In this document: piece by piece, positions 41,469 to 52,186 of the stretch
Layout of the letters: every line of letters starts with the position of its first letter
Numbering within the stretch: the first letter of the stretch is position 1
Assembly (NCBI RefSeq): GCF_019966545.1
Contig: NZ_JAIMIC010000002.1
Coordinates: 496,001-560,000 of the forward strand
Source of the DNA: Heliomarina baculiformis
Lineage (GTDB): Bacteria > Pseudomonadota > Alphaproteobacteria > Rhodobacterales > Rhodobacteraceae
DNA length: 64,000 nucleotides
Direction of reading: 5' to 3'
Translations under genes and position numbers: made by a program
Notes under the pieces: generated by a model
The model's input: the letters and a program-made list of their open reading frames with translations, nothing else
The model's database searches: none
Told to the model about the DNA's origin: nothing

Positions 41469-42344
41469 TCAGCGCAGATGCCCGATTGCGAAGGTAGGAT
41501 TGGCCATTTCCTTATTCAGATAGGCGTCAAGCGCATCAGGATCGGGCTGGCCATCCGTTTTGGTTTCCTTGGCTGCCAATCCGCCCGAGATAAAGAGGCT
41601 GTCGATGTCCTCGCCCATCGCGCCTGCGATATCGGTGTGAACTCCATCGCCAATGGCAAGGATCGAGCCATCAGAAACATGCTTGCCGATCTCGGCCAGA
41701 CGCCGCCGCGCCAGATCGTAGATCGGCGGGTGCGGCTTGCCGAAATACAGGCTTTCGCCGCCCATCTCAGTGTAAAGCCTGGCAAGCGCACCCGCGCACC
41801 ATTCCCGGACATCACCGCGATCAACCACGATATCGGGGTTGGCACAAAGCAGTTTCAGCCCCTTCTGTTTGGCCCAAAGGAATTCAGGACGGTTGTCCGC
41901 CGGATCAGCCATCGGGTCGAAAGGCCCGCAGCAGACGATACCTTCGGCATCTTCCAGTTCGACCCGCTGGATGTTCACCGGGTTATCAATCACCTTCATC
42001 GGCTTGAAAAAATCGTCGTCCCGTTCGGGTTCGCCCATGAACCATACCTTTTCGCCGACGACGCCCTGAAACATGGCGGCGCGGGCACTGTCGCCCGATG
42101 AGGCGATTGTATCCCACGCATCCTCGGGCACGCCGAAACCCGCGATCTGCGGTGCGATCCCGGCGCGCGGCTTTGGGGAGTTCGTCACGAGCACGACGCA
42201 GCCGCCTTTGCGCCGGTATTCCTGAAGCGCCGCGCAGGCATCGGGAAGCGCCCTGACGCCATCATGCACGCATCCCCAGAGATCAACGAACAAGGCATCG
42301 TAACGATCGGAAATCTCGGACAGCGAATTGATGATCTGGGTCAT
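41469..42344 (-). CDS. HAD-superfamily hydrolase, TIGR01459 type
   Basis: 291 residues, class IIA HAD fold related to NagD/4-nitrophenylphosphatase. Motif I is FVDLWGCVHDG (Asp nucleophile with Trp-Gly insertion typical of TIGR01459), motif II VTNSPKPR, and motif IV IGDGVHTDIAGA. Substrate unknown. A terminator for ppaC lies just upstream of its start. Confidence 0.88.
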   Translation of the reverse strand: MTQIINSLSEISDRYDALFVDLWGCVHDGVRALPDACAALQEYRRKGGCVVLVTNSPKPRAGIAPQIAGFGVPEDAWDTIASSGDSARAAMFQGVVGEKVWFMGEPERDDDFFKPMKVIDNPVNIQRVELEDAEGIVCCGPFDPMADPADNRPEFLWAKQKGLKLLCANPDIVVDRGDVREWCAGALARLYTEMGGESLYFGKPHPPIYDLARRRLAEIGKHVSDGSILAIGDGVHTDIAGAMGEDIDSLFISGGLAAKETKTDGQPDPDALDAYLNKEMANPTFAIGHLR

Positions 42345-42408
42345 GGGCGGGCCTCAAACTGTTTGAATTCAAATGCTGCCTACACTTTTAGACAGCGCTG
42401 CGCGAATG

Positions 42409-42439
42409 AAAAAAGGGCGCCCCGACTTCCGGGGCGCCC
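42409..42439 (-). terminator. Terminator of ppaC
   Basis: Perfect 10-bp stem GGGCGCCCCG / CGGGGCGCCC with 5-nt loop, followed on the minus strand by six T. Confidence 0.9.
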
Positions 42440-42490
42440 AATAGATTTTCACCGATGCGCCGTCAGCATCCGCAGTGCCGTAAGCAGCAA

Positions 42491-43411
42491 TCAGACCGCA
42501 AGGTTCGGGATGATTTGCTTCTTGCGGCTCATGATGCCGGGCAGGACGACGGTGTCGCCGCTGACCGACGCGCCAAAGCTCTTTTCCGCCACCGTCTTCA
42601 CCAGATCGTTGGGGACCAGCAGCGTGGCTTCCTCGTTCAGGATGTCGACAACGAAAAGCAGAACCTGATCGGCACCGTCTTCTTCGGCCACACCGGTCAT
42701 CGCCGCCATAAGGGCATCTTTGCGGTCCAGAACCATTTGGGGGGCGGTGGTCTCAAGTACCGAAACGCGGAATTGCTTGCCGCCAACTTCGTATTCCTTG
42801 CTGTCCATACGGAGTAGTTCGGCTTCGGAAAAAGCCGAAACGTCGGATTTCGCCGCGAACATCTCGCTGGCGTATTCAGAGACGTCGACACCAAGTTCCT
42901 TGGCCAGCTTTTCGGCGACCGCGCGGTCATGCGGAGTCGTTGTTGGCGAACGGAATTCGAGCGTATCCGACAGGATGCAGGTCAGCATGGCGCCCTTGAT
43001 CTGCTCGGGCATCTTGGTCAGGTCATCGCCGATCAGGTCGTGCATGATCGTCGCCGTGCAGGCCAGTGGCCGTACGGTAATATCGATGGGCCCTTTGGTT
43101 TCAAGGCCGCCGACCAGTTTGTGGTGGTCGATGATGGCCTGAATGTCGGCGTCATTTATATTGTCGGGCAACTCAGCTGGGTTGTTCGTGTCGACGATCA
43201 CGACTGGGGCACCAGCTTCGACGCCATCGATGATCGCGGGCTTGTCCAGTCCCCAGCGTTCCAGCATGAAAGCCGCTTCCGTGTTGGGCTCTCCGAGGAG
43301 AACGGGCGTTGCAGCGGTGCCTTCGATTTCAGACAGGTACCAGGCCCAGATGATGGGCGAGCCGGTGCTGTCGGTATCGGGGGATTTGTGGCCGAATACC
43401 TGAATGCTCAT
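42491..43411 (-). CDS. ppaC: Manganese-dependent (family II) inorganic pyrophosphatase
   Basis: 306-residue DHH-superfamily enzyme hydrolysing pyrophosphate. Metal ligands are visible in GHKSPDTDST (His/Asp/Asp), VDTNNPAE and the IIDHHK motif; the C-terminal SRKKQI motif binds substrate. The start at 43411 has AAGGA 9 nt upstream; the open frame continues to 43552 without family character. Monocistronic with its own terminator. Confidence 0.95.
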   Translation of the reverse strand: MSIQVFGHKSPDTDSTGSPIIWAWYLSEIEGTAATPVLLGEPNTEAAFMLERWGLDKPAIIDGVEAGAPVVIVDTNNPAELPDNINDADIQAIIDHHKLVGGLETKGPIDITVRPLACTATIMHDLIGDDLTKMPEQIKGAMLTCILSDTLEFRSPTTTPHDRAVAEKLAKELGVDVSEYASEMFAAKSDVSAFSEAELLRMDSKEYEVGGKQFRVSVLETTAPQMVLDRKDALMAAMTGVAEEDGADQVLLFVVDILNEEATLLVPNDLVKTVAEKSFGASVSGDTVVLPGIMSRKKQIIPNLAV

Positions 43412-43737
43412 GGTCAATATCCTTGGTGCGTCCTGTGATTTGCGCGCCTTATAGGCGGGAGGATCGGGCTTGTCACCCGTGACATTTGCCCGTGCGCTGC
43501 GCCAGGTTAACACGACTTGGCATCCGCCGCGTCGGCATTGTTCTGCTGACACCGGTTGTACAGCGTTTCCGGGTGATTATCTCGCTACCGTCACGGGCTG
43601 ATCCTGCGTCGAATAGGCTAGGGTCACCCTCGTGCAGACAGCGCAGGGCAGGGGGTGTGTCCTCCTTTCCCTTGGTTGACAGGGAAGGTTGGCGATGAAA
43701 GGCGTCCGGACGTCGAAAATTTTCCCTTCGAATCCTG
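43412..43737. other. Non-coding gap between ppaC and the groESL promoter
   Basis: About 326 nt without a supported gene; it must hold the ppaC promoter on the minus strand. A second TTGACAGG, like the one at the groE -35, occurs at 43676. Short inverted TTCCC/GGGAA arms flank it (43666-43686). I see no RNA gene. Confidence 0.5.
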
Positions 43738-43766
43738 TTGACAGGAAAGTCTGTGCTCCCTAGCTA
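43738..43766 (+). promoter_or_regulatory. Predicted groESL promoter
   Basis: TTGACA at 43738-43743 followed after 17 nt by TAGCTA (43761-43766). The -35 is perfect and the -10 is weak. Transcription would start near the CIRCE element, which suits repression by HrcA. Confidence 0.55.
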
Positions 43767-43773
43767 TGCGTCG

Positions 43774-43800
43774 TTATCACTCGACTTAGGTGAGTGCTAA
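43774..43800. promoter_or_regulatory. CIRCE element (HrcA operator) of groESL
   Basis: TTATCACTC-N9-GAGTGCTAA, one mismatch from the CIRCE consensus TTAGCACTC-N9-GAGTGCTAA, 58 nt upstream of groS. HrcA is expected to repress groESL here until heat stress; hrcA itself is not in the window. Confidence 0.95.
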
Positions 43801-43858
43801 CGGCTGCCTCGTACGGGGGGCCTGTAGAAACAAACTTTGAGCTTAAGGAGCTGCAAAG

Positions 43859-44170
43859 ATGGCATTCAAACCACTTCATGACCGTGTTCTGGTGCGTCGC
43901 GTTGAAGGCGAAGAGAAAACCAAGGGCGGCCTGATCATCCCCGATAGCGCAAAAGAAAAGCCCAGCGAAGGCGAAGTTGTCGCATGCGGCGACGGCGCGC
44001 GCAAGGATAGCGGTGAGCTGATCGAAATGGCCGTGAAAGCGGGCGACAAGATCCTGTTCGGCAAATGGTCGGGCACCGAGGTCACTGTCGACGGCGAAGA
44101 GCTGCTGATCATGAAAGAGAGCGATATTCTTGGCGTGATCACCGACTCGGCAGCAGCTGCTGCAGCCTGA
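43859..44170 (+). CDS. groS: Co-chaperonin GroES
   Basis: 103-residue GroES, forming the heptameric lid of GroEL. Mobile loop [17 protein letters not shown] and the roof region are typical. The C-terminus has a run of six Ala, making it a little longer than the usual 95-97 residues. The ATG has AAGGAG upstream. Confidence 0.97.
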   Translation: MAFKPLHDRVLVRRVEGEEKTKGGLIIPDSAKEKPSEGEVVACGDGARKDSGELIEMAVKAGDKILFGKWSGTEVTVDGEELLIMKESDILGVITDSAAAAAA

Positions 44171-44209
44171 ACACCCCGGGTTTTCACGAATCCCAATCAA
44201 GATTTTTAG

Positions 44210-45865
<1,656 letters not shown>

Positions 45866-45910
45866 TAATCGAAACCGACAGGTTTCGATGGGTTAGCCCA
45901 TCAGTATCCG

Positions 45911-45940
45911 AAAGGGGCGCCAAACCAGGCGCCCCTTTCT
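45911..45940 (+). terminator. Terminator of groESL
   Basis: Perfect 11-bp stem AAAGGGGCGCC / GGCGCCCCTTT with loop AAACCA, then CT. Confidence 0.85.
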
Positions 45941-45952
45941 CATTGCAAGCGA

Positions 45953-45995
45953 CAAGAAATTTCAAATTTCTTGGAAAAATTCTTGTAAGAATTTT
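45953..45995. repeat. Two adjacent A/T-rich palindromes
   Basis: CAAGAAATTT-c-AAATTTCTTG (45953-45973) is a perfect 10-bp inverted repeat; AAAATTCTT-gt-AAGAATTTT (45976-45995) is a perfect 9-bp one, 2 nt further on. They lie after the groEL terminator and 44 nt before the putative start of the GNAT gene. Low G+C makes them stand out; operator sites for a dimeric repressor are possible. Confidence 0.6.
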
Positions 45996-46038
45996 GTCCA
46001 CCGAGGAACTTGCCACCTCAGACATCGCGGAGACCATC

Positions 46039-46521
46039 TTGATTACATCTCCAGATTACATGCGTGAATTGCGCCGTGGGGAAGAGGGGCAGGTGGATGA
46101 CCTGCTCGCCCTCGCTTTCGAAGGGCAGGACGAAGTCCGCCTTGTCCACCACCTGCGAAAGGATCGCGCGATTGCCGGCGAGATGGTGATCAGCGCCGAC
46201 AACCGGATTGTTGCCTATGCCGGTCTGTCGCAAATGATCCGGCCCAAGGGTTGGCTCTGCCTTGCGCCTGTCGCTGTCCATCCCGAGTGGCAGGGCCGCC
46301 GCATAGGTGGCCGCATGGTCGGCATGATCACCGAATGGGCCCGCCTGAGCAAAAAGACCGTCGTCGTCCTTGGCGAACCCGGTTTCTACTCCCGCTACGG
46401 ATTTTCCTTGGAACGCGCGGCACAGCTGACTTCACCCTATCCGGTAAGTCATACGCTACTGGCTGGCCCCGGCGAAACGGCCCCTAAGGAAACGCTTGTC
46501 TATCCAAAGGCGTTCGGCTGA
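46039..46521 (+). CDS. GNAT-family N-acetyltransferase
   Basis: 160 residues if started at the TTG at 46039, which has GGAG 6 nt upstream; the first ATG (46060) gives 153 residues but no ribosome site. The acetyl-CoA-binding loop VAVHPEWQGRRIGGRMVG lies near residue 80, and GEPGFYSRYGF near 115 is typical of the YhbS-like group. Acetylated substrate unknown. Confidence 0.85.
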   Translation: MITSPDYMRELRRGEEGQVDDLLALAFEGQDEVRLVHHLRKDRAIAGEMVISADNRIVAYAGLSQMIRPKGWLCLAPVAVHPEWQGRRIGGRMVGMITEWARLSKKTVVVLGEPGFYSRYGFSLERAAQLTSPYPVSHTLLAGPGETAPKETLVYPKAFG

Positions 46522-46583
46522 TCCTCGCACCATGAACGTCGATGGTACTTGCGGAAACTGCAAGAATTGGGCCACGTGCGAGC

Positions 46584-47423
46584 ATGCGCTTCTACATTCT
46601 CATTAGTCTGACGATGGTCGCCTTCGCAGCGAATTCGCTGCTCAACCGCATCGCGGTCGATTACGGCTATATCGATCCGGAGAGCTTTGCGGTCATCCGG
46701 GTCGCGTCGGGCGCGTTCATGCTGATCGCCCTTGCCCGGATCAAAGGCGCAAATCTGACGTGGCTCGAGCCACGCCGCGGACTTGGGGCACTGGCGCTCG
46801 CCCTCTACATGATCGGCTTTTCGACCGCCTATCTTACTCTCCCGGCCGGGCTTGGCGCATTGATCCTTTTCGGCGTGGTTCAGATCTCGATTTTTGTGAT
46901 TGCCGCGTTCCTCAAGGCCGCCCCCACCATGAGGCAAACAATCGGCGCGGTCATCGCCTTTGGCGGGCTTGTCGTGATCGTGAACCCCTCTGCCACCATA
47001 TCGGTCAATCTGCAGGGTGCGGGTCTGATGGCGCTGGCCGGACTTGGCTGGGCCGTCTACACGATCACCGGCCGATATGAACCCGACGCGCTTGCCGGGA
47101 CTGCGGCCAATTTTGTCCTTGCCCTGCCACTGACGCTTGCGGTGCCTTTCCTTACAGATGCACCGCACGACATAAGTGCGACTGGTCTCCTGCTTGCTGT
47201 CCTGTCCGGTGCCTTCGCTTCGGGCCTTGGCTACGCGCTCTGGTATAGCCTGCTGCCGAAACTGACGCCCTCGACGGCGGCAATCCTGATGCTCAGCGTG
47301 CCGGTCCTCGCGCTGGCCGGTGGCGTCCTGCTCCTCGGCGAAGTGCTTCACCTTCGCTACCTCGGCGGTGCCGTGCTGGTTCTCGGCGGGCTGACGCTGT
47401 CGTTTCTCAGACCCCGAGTATGA
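46584..47423 (+). CDS. EamA/DMT-superfamily exporter
   Basis: 279 residues with about ten hydrophobic segments in two EamA halves (the second starts near residue 140, ISVNLQGAGLMALAGLGWA). Family members export amino acids, metabolites or drugs across the inner membrane. The start at 46584 begins a typical N-terminal helix; the upstream ATG at 46542 lacks a ribosome site. Substrate unknown. Confidence 0.87.
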   Translation: MRFYILISLTMVAFAANSLLNRIAVDYGYIDPESFAVIRVASGAFMLIALARIKGANLTWLEPRRGLGALALALYMIGFSTAYLTLPAGLGALILFGVVQISIFVIAAFLKAAPTMRQTIGAVIAFGGLVVIVNPSATISVNLQGAGLMALAGLGWAVYTITGRYEPDALAGTAANFVLALPLTLAVPFLTDAPHDISATGLLLAVLSGAFASGLGYALWYSLLPKLTPSTAAILMLSVPVLALAGGVLLLGEVLHLRYLGGAVLVLGGLTLSFLRPRV

Positions 47424-47479
47424 AACAACGCAGCAAGCTCACCCTTTTCACGCACGGATTTTGAGCCTATCCCGCCCCT

Positions 47480-48256
47480 ATGCGTTTCGTCCTTGCCATA
47501 TGTCTCTTCCTGCTGCCAATGCCCGCTCTCGCTCAATGCGTCGTGCTCCTGCATGGTCTCGCGCGGACTGACGCTTCCTTTACGGTTATGCGCGAAGTGA
47601 TGGAGGCGCAGGGCTATCTCGTCATCCATCCCGAATACCCCTCGACCGAAGATCCTATCGCGACGTTGGCCGAACATACCATTCCCAAGGCTCTTGCCGG
47701 TTGCGGTGATCGCGAAGTGCATTTCGTATCGCATTCCATGGGCGGCATACTCATTCGCTACTGGTTTCAAAAGCACCGTCCCGCCAGGCTCGGGCGCGTC
47801 GTCATGCTCGGGCCGCCCAACCAGGGCAGCGAACTGGTAGATGAACTCGGCGAATGGGAGGTATTCGGCATGCTGAACGGACCCGCCGGGCTGCAACTCG
47901 GCACAGGAACTGACAGTCTGCCCCCAAAGCTGCCCCCGGTCGATTTTCCTCTCGGCGTGATCGCCGGAACCTACACGCTTAACCCGATCTTTTCCCACAT
48001 CATTCCCGGACCGGATGACGGTAAGGTCTCCGTCGCCTCGACTTTCGTCAAAGGCATGTCCGACCACCTGATCCTGCCAGTCACCCATACCTTCATGATG
48101 AATAATCCAAGGGTGATTGCCGAAACCCTTCATTTTCTAGAAACCGGTCGCTTCCAGCGTGATCTAGGCTGGTCCGAAGCGACCCTGGATCTTGTGCAGA
48201 ACAGCTGCCTGCGTCTTGCGGGCTGCGTCGATCAGGCAGGCGAACCGAGCAAATGA
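47480..48256 (+). CDS. Exported lipase-like alpha/beta hydrolase
   Basis: 258 residues with a signal peptide ([18 protein letters not shown], cleavage near 18/19). The mature protein starts with the strand and oxyanion loop [15 protein letters not shown] has the nucleophile S86. The late catalytic His is probably in VTHTFMM. Paired cysteines (C20, C75, and two at the C-terminus) suit a periplasmic or secreted protein. Its stop overlaps the phnM ATG. Confidence 0.85.
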   Translation: MRFVLAICLFLLPMPALAQCVVLLHGLARTDASFTVMREVMEAQGYLVIHPEYPSTEDPIATLAEHTIPKALAGCGDREVHFVSHSMGGILIRYWFQKHRPARLGRVVMLGPPNQGSELVDELGEWEVFGMLNGPAGLQLGTGTDSLPPKLPPVDFPLGVIAGTYTLNPIFSHIIPGPDDGKVSVASTFVKGMSDHLILPVTHTFMMNNPRVIAETLHFLETGRFQRDLGWSEATLDLVQNSCLRLAGCVDQAGEPSK

Positions 48257-49404
48257 ACACTCTTTCGCTTGACCTCGAGGGGGCTCTCGTCCTGACACCC
48301 GAAGATGGGATGCAAAAAAGCCGCCTTACTTTCGCCGACGGGATCATCCGGAACGACCGGACAGGGCGTCGCATCGATCTGCAAGGCTATCTGGTTTTGC
48401 CCGGCATCGTCGATCCGCACGGAGATGGATTCGAACGCCATCTCGCCCCGAGACGCGGCGCGATGCCGGATATGACCGAAGGCGTCGCCGCCGCCGAGGC
48501 CGAGTTCGCGGCCAATGGACTGACAACTGCGGTTCTTGCTCAATTCTACAGCTGGGAGGGCGGGCTGCGCAGTCCGGAGTATGCGGCAAAGGTCTTTGCG
48601 GCAATCAGGTTCGCCAAGTCGCAGGTGGTGACGGATCTCATGGCGCAGCTTCGGTTCGAAACCCATATGCTTGACGCTTACACCGATCTGCCGGGCAAAC
48701 TGGCGGATTGGGATGTTTCCTATCTCGTTTTCAACGACCACCTTCCCCATGATCGGCTGGCGGCCGGACGAAAGCCGCCCCGTCTTACCGGACAGGCGCT
48801 CAAGGCTGGGCGCAATCCAGAAGCGCATCTGGACCTTATGTTAGACCTGCATAGCCGCGCCGCCGAGGTGCCCGCCGCACTACGGGAGTTGACCAGCAAT
48901 CTGTCTGCAAGCGGGATCAAGATGGGCAGCCATGACGACCAAACCGCAGGGCAACGTGGCGAATGGCGTCGACAGGGCGTCTCAATCGCCGAATTCCCCG
49001 AAACCCTCGAAGCCGCTGAAGCCGCGATAGACAGTGGCGACCCGGTCATCATGGGTGCTCCCAATGTCGTGCGCGGCAATTCCCACAACGGCAACATCAG
49101 CGCGACCGACCTGATCGCCAAGGGGCTCTGCACGGCGCTGGCGTCCGATTACCATTATCCCTCCCTGCGGCGCGCAGTTTTCAAACTGGTCGCACAGGGT
49201 ATCTGCGACCTGCCGTCTGCATGGTCGCTGGTCTCTGGCAATCCGGCACGCCTGCTCGGGTTGACCGACCGCGGTGAGCTGCGGCCCGGCATGCGTGCCG
49301 ATCTTGTCATCCTCGATGCCAAAACCAAACGCATCGCGGCAACCATCGCGGGCGGTCGATTCAGCTACATGTCCGGCGATATCGCCGCACGCTTCATAGG
49401 GTGA
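48253..49404 (+). CDS. phnM: PhnM-like phosphonate amidohydrolase
   Basis: 383 residues of the PhnM amidohydrolase family, which turns alpha-D-ribose 1-methylphosphonate 5-triphosphate into the 5-phosphate in C-P lyase catabolism. Metal motif [10 protein letters not shown] near residues 54-63, catalytic HDD in SHDDQT, and ASDYHYPSL near 305 are present. No other phn gene is in the window, and it is coupled (ATGA) to an exported lipase, so it may act alone on another substrate. A terminator-like repeat follows. Confidence 0.87.
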   Translation: MNTLSLDLEGALVLTPEDGMQKSRLTFADGIIRNDRTGRRIDLQGYLVLPGIVDPHGDGFERHLAPRRGAMPDMTEGVAAAEAEFAANGLTTAVLAQFYSWEGGLRSPEYAAKVFAAIRFAKSQVVTDLMAQLRFETHMLDAYTDLPGKLADWDVSYLVFNDHLPHDRLAAGRKPPRLTGQALKAGRNPEAHLDLMLDLHSRAAEVPAALRELTSNLSASGIKMGSHDDQTAGQRGEWRRQGVSIAEFPETLEAAEAAIDSGDPVIMGAPNVVRGNSHNGNISATDLIAKGLCTALASDYHYPSLRRAVFKLVAQGICDLPSAWSLVSGNPARLLGLTDRGELRPGMRADLVILDAKTKRIAATIAGGRFSYMSGDIAARFIG

Positions 49405-49410
49405 TCCGCC

Positions 49411-49474
49411 CTTCTTTGGGTCTCAAAATATCCCCGCCGGAGGCCTGGTGCCGCCGGAACGGTGGCACCATTTT
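49411..49474 (+). repeat. Intergenic repeat copy A: 34-nt core plus hairpin
   Basis: The core at 49411-49444 (starts CTTCTTTGGG, ends CCCCGCCGGAGGC) is 33/34 identical to the copy at 56645. It is followed by an 11-bp hairpin, TGGTGCCGCCG-GAA-CGGTGGCACCA (one G-T pair) and TTTT, so this copy could end phnM transcription. It lies in the convergent gap between phnM and purK. Confidence 0.8.
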
Positions 49475-49507
49475 GAATGCTCGCGCATCGCTGGCCGAAG
49501 GTCGCGA

Positions 49508-50584
49508 TTACCCTGCTGGCCCGAGAATCCGGTTGACATGACCCATCTTGCGGCCCGGCTTGACCTCTGACTTGCCATAAAGATGCAGCGCGGTCGCCGG
49601 ATCCCGGCTCAACGCTTCGACCCGGTCAAGATCCGCGCCGATGAGGTTCTCCATTTCGACGTCGAGCTGCCGCTTGCCGTCACCCAGCGGCCATCCCGCC
49701 ACCGCGCGGATGTGCTGTTCGAACTGATCCACCATGCAGCCGTTCTGGGTCCAGTGCCCGGAATTATGCACGCGCGGTGCGATCTCGTTCACGACAAGAC
49801 CGGTATTGGTGACAAAAAGCTCGACGCCTAAGACGCCCACATAATCCAGCGCATTCAGAATGTTGGCGGCGATCAGCACCGCATCCGTGCGCTGCGAGGG
49901 CGACAGCGTCGCGGGCACCCGGGTCGTGTGAAGGATGCCGTCGCGATGCACGTTTTCGCCCGGGTCGAAACAGGCGACTTCTCCGTTGGCGCCACGTGCC
50001 GCGATTACAGACACCTCGCGTTGGAAATCCACGAACCCTTCTAGGATCGCGGGCGCGTCGGCCATCTCCGCAAGCGCCGCTTCGGCATCCCCGGGCGCAT
50101 TCAGCCGCGCCTGTCCCTTGCCGTCATAGCCAAAGCGACGTGACTTCAGGATCGCCGGGGTGCCTATTTCGGCAATTGCATTTTTAAGGCTGGCCAGATC
50201 GGTGATATCCGCGAAAGGTGCCGTTTTCAGCCCGAGCCCCTGCAGATAGGTTTTTTCGGTCAACCGGTCCTGGCTGACCCGAAGCGCCTCGCGTCCGGGC
50301 CGGATGACGCGTTGTTCTTCAAGGATATCCAGCGCTTCGGTCGGAATGTTCTCGAATTCGTAGGTGATGACGTCGACAGAGTCCGCAAACCTGCGCAGCG
50401 CCTCGGCGTCGTCGTACCCGGCCGTGGTCAGCCTCGCCGCGACCTGGGCCGCGGGCGGGTTCGCGCCCGGCTCGTAGATGTGGCAGGCAAATCCAAGCCG
50501 CGAGGCCGCGACCGAAAGCATGCGCCCCAGCTGGCCGCCACCGAGAATACCGATTATAGCGCCTTGCGGCAGGGGATCAGTCAT
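49508..50584 (-). CDS. purK: N5-carboxyaminoimidazole ribonucleotide synthase
   Basis: 358-residue ATP-grasp enzyme carboxylating AIR in de novo purine synthesis. N-terminal [16 protein letters not shown]-grasp loop and C-terminal [13 protein letters not shown] metal/substrate motif all present. Its start overlaps the purE stop by 8 nt. Confidence 0.97.
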   Translation of the reverse strand: MTDPLPQGAIIGILGGGQLGRMLSVAASRLGFACHIYEPGANPPAAQVAARLTTAGYDDAEALRRFADSVDVITYEFENIPTEALDILEEQRVIRPGREALRVSQDRLTEKTYLQGLGLKTAPFADITDLASLKNAIAEIGTPAILKSRRFGYDGKGQARLNAPGDAEAALAEMADAPAILEGFVDFQREVSVIAARGANGEVACFDPGENVHRDGILHTTRVPATLSPSQRTDAVLIAANILNALDYVGVLGVELFVTNTGLVVNEIAPRVHNSGHWTQNGCMVDQFEQHIRAVAGWPLGDGKRQLDVEMENLIGADLDRVEALSRDPATALHLYGKSEVKPGRKMGHVNRILGPAG

Positions 50585-51065
50585 CCTGGGGCTCCTCCGG
50601 AATAGATGCGGAAAGGTTCGCGCGCCATTGGTCCAGCCGCTCCCCGATTTTGCTATCCTGCAGGGCGAGAATCCCTGCCGCCATCAGGCCCGCGTTCGCG
50701 GCCCCGGCCGCACCGATCGCCATCGTCGCGACCGGAAAGCCGCGCGGCATCTGCAGGATCGAGTAAAGCGAGTCGACGCCGGACAAGGCCCGCGTCTGGA
50801 CGGGAACTCCGATGACCGGTACGCGGGTCTTTGACGCCATCATCCCAGGCAGATGCGCCGCGCCCCCGGCACCGGCGATGATCACCTGCAATCCACGGTC
50901 GACGGCTGTCTTGCCGTACTCCCAAAGCCGGTCGGGCGTGCGGTGGGCAGATACGATCTTTTTCTCGTAACTGATGTCCAGCGCGTCAAGAATATCGGCG
51001 GCCTCCTTCATGGTGGCCCAGTCCGACTGGCTGCCCATGATGATCCCGACATGGATGTCCTGCAT
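50577..51065 (-). CDS. purE: N5-carboxyaminoimidazole ribonucleotide mutase
   Basis: 162-residue class I PurE; moves the carboxyl group of N5-CAIR to C4. Signature [10 protein letters not shown] at residues 10-19, SAHRTPDR near 40, and [12 protein letters not shown] near 70. The start at 51065 has GGGGTGAG upstream; an upstream ATG would add 13 residues. Pairs with purK. Confidence 0.97.
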   Translation of the reverse strand: MQDIHVGIIMGSQSDWATMKEAADILDALDISYEKKIVSAHRTPDRLWEYGKTAVDRGLQVIIAGAGGAAHLPGMMASKTRVPVIGVPVQTRALSGVDSLYSILQMPRGFPVATMAIGAAGAANAGLMAAGILALQDSKIGERLDQWRANLSASIPEEPQDD

Positions 51066-51176
51066 GATCTCACCCCGTTTCAAAGGAAGCGGCACTATAG
51101 CCATTGGCGTGTCACAGGCAATGTCGGTTCACGGGATAAGCAAGGGCAAAACCGCACATCTTTCGTGATAGTTAAC

Positions 51177-51776
51177 TCAATGCCAGGGGGCAGGGGCATC
51201 AACGAACCAGGTCGCCCCGCCCGGCGCGTCGCCGAATTGCAGCCAGAGGTTCAGGGCAGGGCGGTCGGATGTGCGCAAGGCGTGCGCTTCCTCGCTTTCG
51301 TGGAACACGAGATCGCCGGGTGTCACGCGAAAGGCTTCGCCCTCCCTTTGATGCCAGAAAAGAGCGCCACTGTCTGTGACGGGCAGGTACACTTCCTTCG
51401 CAAGATGCGCATGTGCGGGATAGGCAGTACCGGCCGATGTCAGGTTGCATCCGATGACCAGCGTGTCCGACGCGTAAAGCACCGCATGTCCGAACCGGTC
51501 CTTCAATACGGGGTGAGACGGATAATCCGCGACCCAGCCCAGCCCGTCCATAATCGAGGCCAGCGGGCGTGCGAACCGGGGATGTGCTGCAGGATCGGCG
51601 CAGAGCTCTATGATATCCGGAAATGCATCGCAGACCGGTGCGCGCGACGACATGGTCGTTGCCTCCGACCAGTCTGCTCCGACAATTTCCGGCACTAGTC
51701 CGGAAAACGGCGATGATTTTAGTATGTCGCAAAGACCGGTTCGGATTGCATCCAGATCATCAATACAAGCCTTCAA
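51177..51776 (-). CDS. dddQ: Cupin DMSP lyase, DddQ-like
   Basis: 199-residue cupin of the DMSP lyase family, splitting dimethylsulfoniopropionate into dimethyl sulfide and acrylate. The metal and catalytic set is visible: H122-A-H124-x3-E128-x-Y130 (YPAHAHLAKEVYLPV) and the second-motif His H165 (HESEEAHALRT). Compare DddQ, where H125, E129, Y131 and H163 have these roles. The only start in frame is TTG at 51776 (GCGGAA upstream; in-frame stop before it). No dddP, dmdA, prpE or acuI genes accompany it. DddQ versus a close cupin paralogue cannot be settled here. Confidence 0.78.
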   Translation of the reverse strand: MKACIDDLDAIRTGLCDILKSSPFSGLVPEIVGADWSEATTMSSRAPVCDAFPDIIELCADPAAHPRFARPLASIMDGLGWVADYPSHPVLKDRFGHAVLYASDTLVIGCNLTSAGTAYPAHAHLAKEVYLPVTDSGALFWHQREGEAFRVTPGDLVFHESEEAHALRTSDRPALNLWLQFGDAPGGATWFVDAPAPWH

Positions 51777-51800
51777 GGCGCGGGTTCCGCTATCCGGCCA

Positions 51801-52025
51801 TCAGGCGATTATGTCAGGGGTCAGCCTGTCATCGATACGTGCAATGATATCCTTCAGCCGCAGCTTCTGCTTCTTGAGCCGTTGCATGGTAAGCTGATCG
51901 CCAGTACCTTTTTCGGCCAGCGCATGAATAGCCTCGTCGAGATCGCGGTGCTGGCGTCTGAACACTTCAAGTTCGACACGCAACACTTCATCTGTTTTCA
52001 TCGACAGATCGATAGGTGCATTCAT
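51801..52025 (-). CDS. YdcH-family DUF465 protein
   Basis: 74-residue, mainly helical, highly charged protein with the DUF465 pattern (LEVFRRQHRDLDEAIHAL, LTMQRLKKQKLRLKDII). Small cytoplasmic protein of unknown function common in proteobacteria. Ends 24 nt before dddQ on the same strand. Confidence 0.87.
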   Translation of the reverse strand: MNAPIDLSMKTDEVLRVELEVFRRQHRDLDEAIHALAEKGTGDQLTMQRLKKQKLRLKDIIARIDDRLTPDIIA

Positions 52026-52186
52026 AAAAGGCGACTCGCGGCTGCTAGCAGGGTTTTATTGTAACCCTTAGGGATGTTTTCGCCTAGACCTTGTGAACAC
52101 AACGAATTGTCCCCATATTCATCTTGCGCGGTTGCCAAAAAGGGACCGCGTTCTCGTGTCGCTTTGGTGCAAAAGGGCCGAATAAC

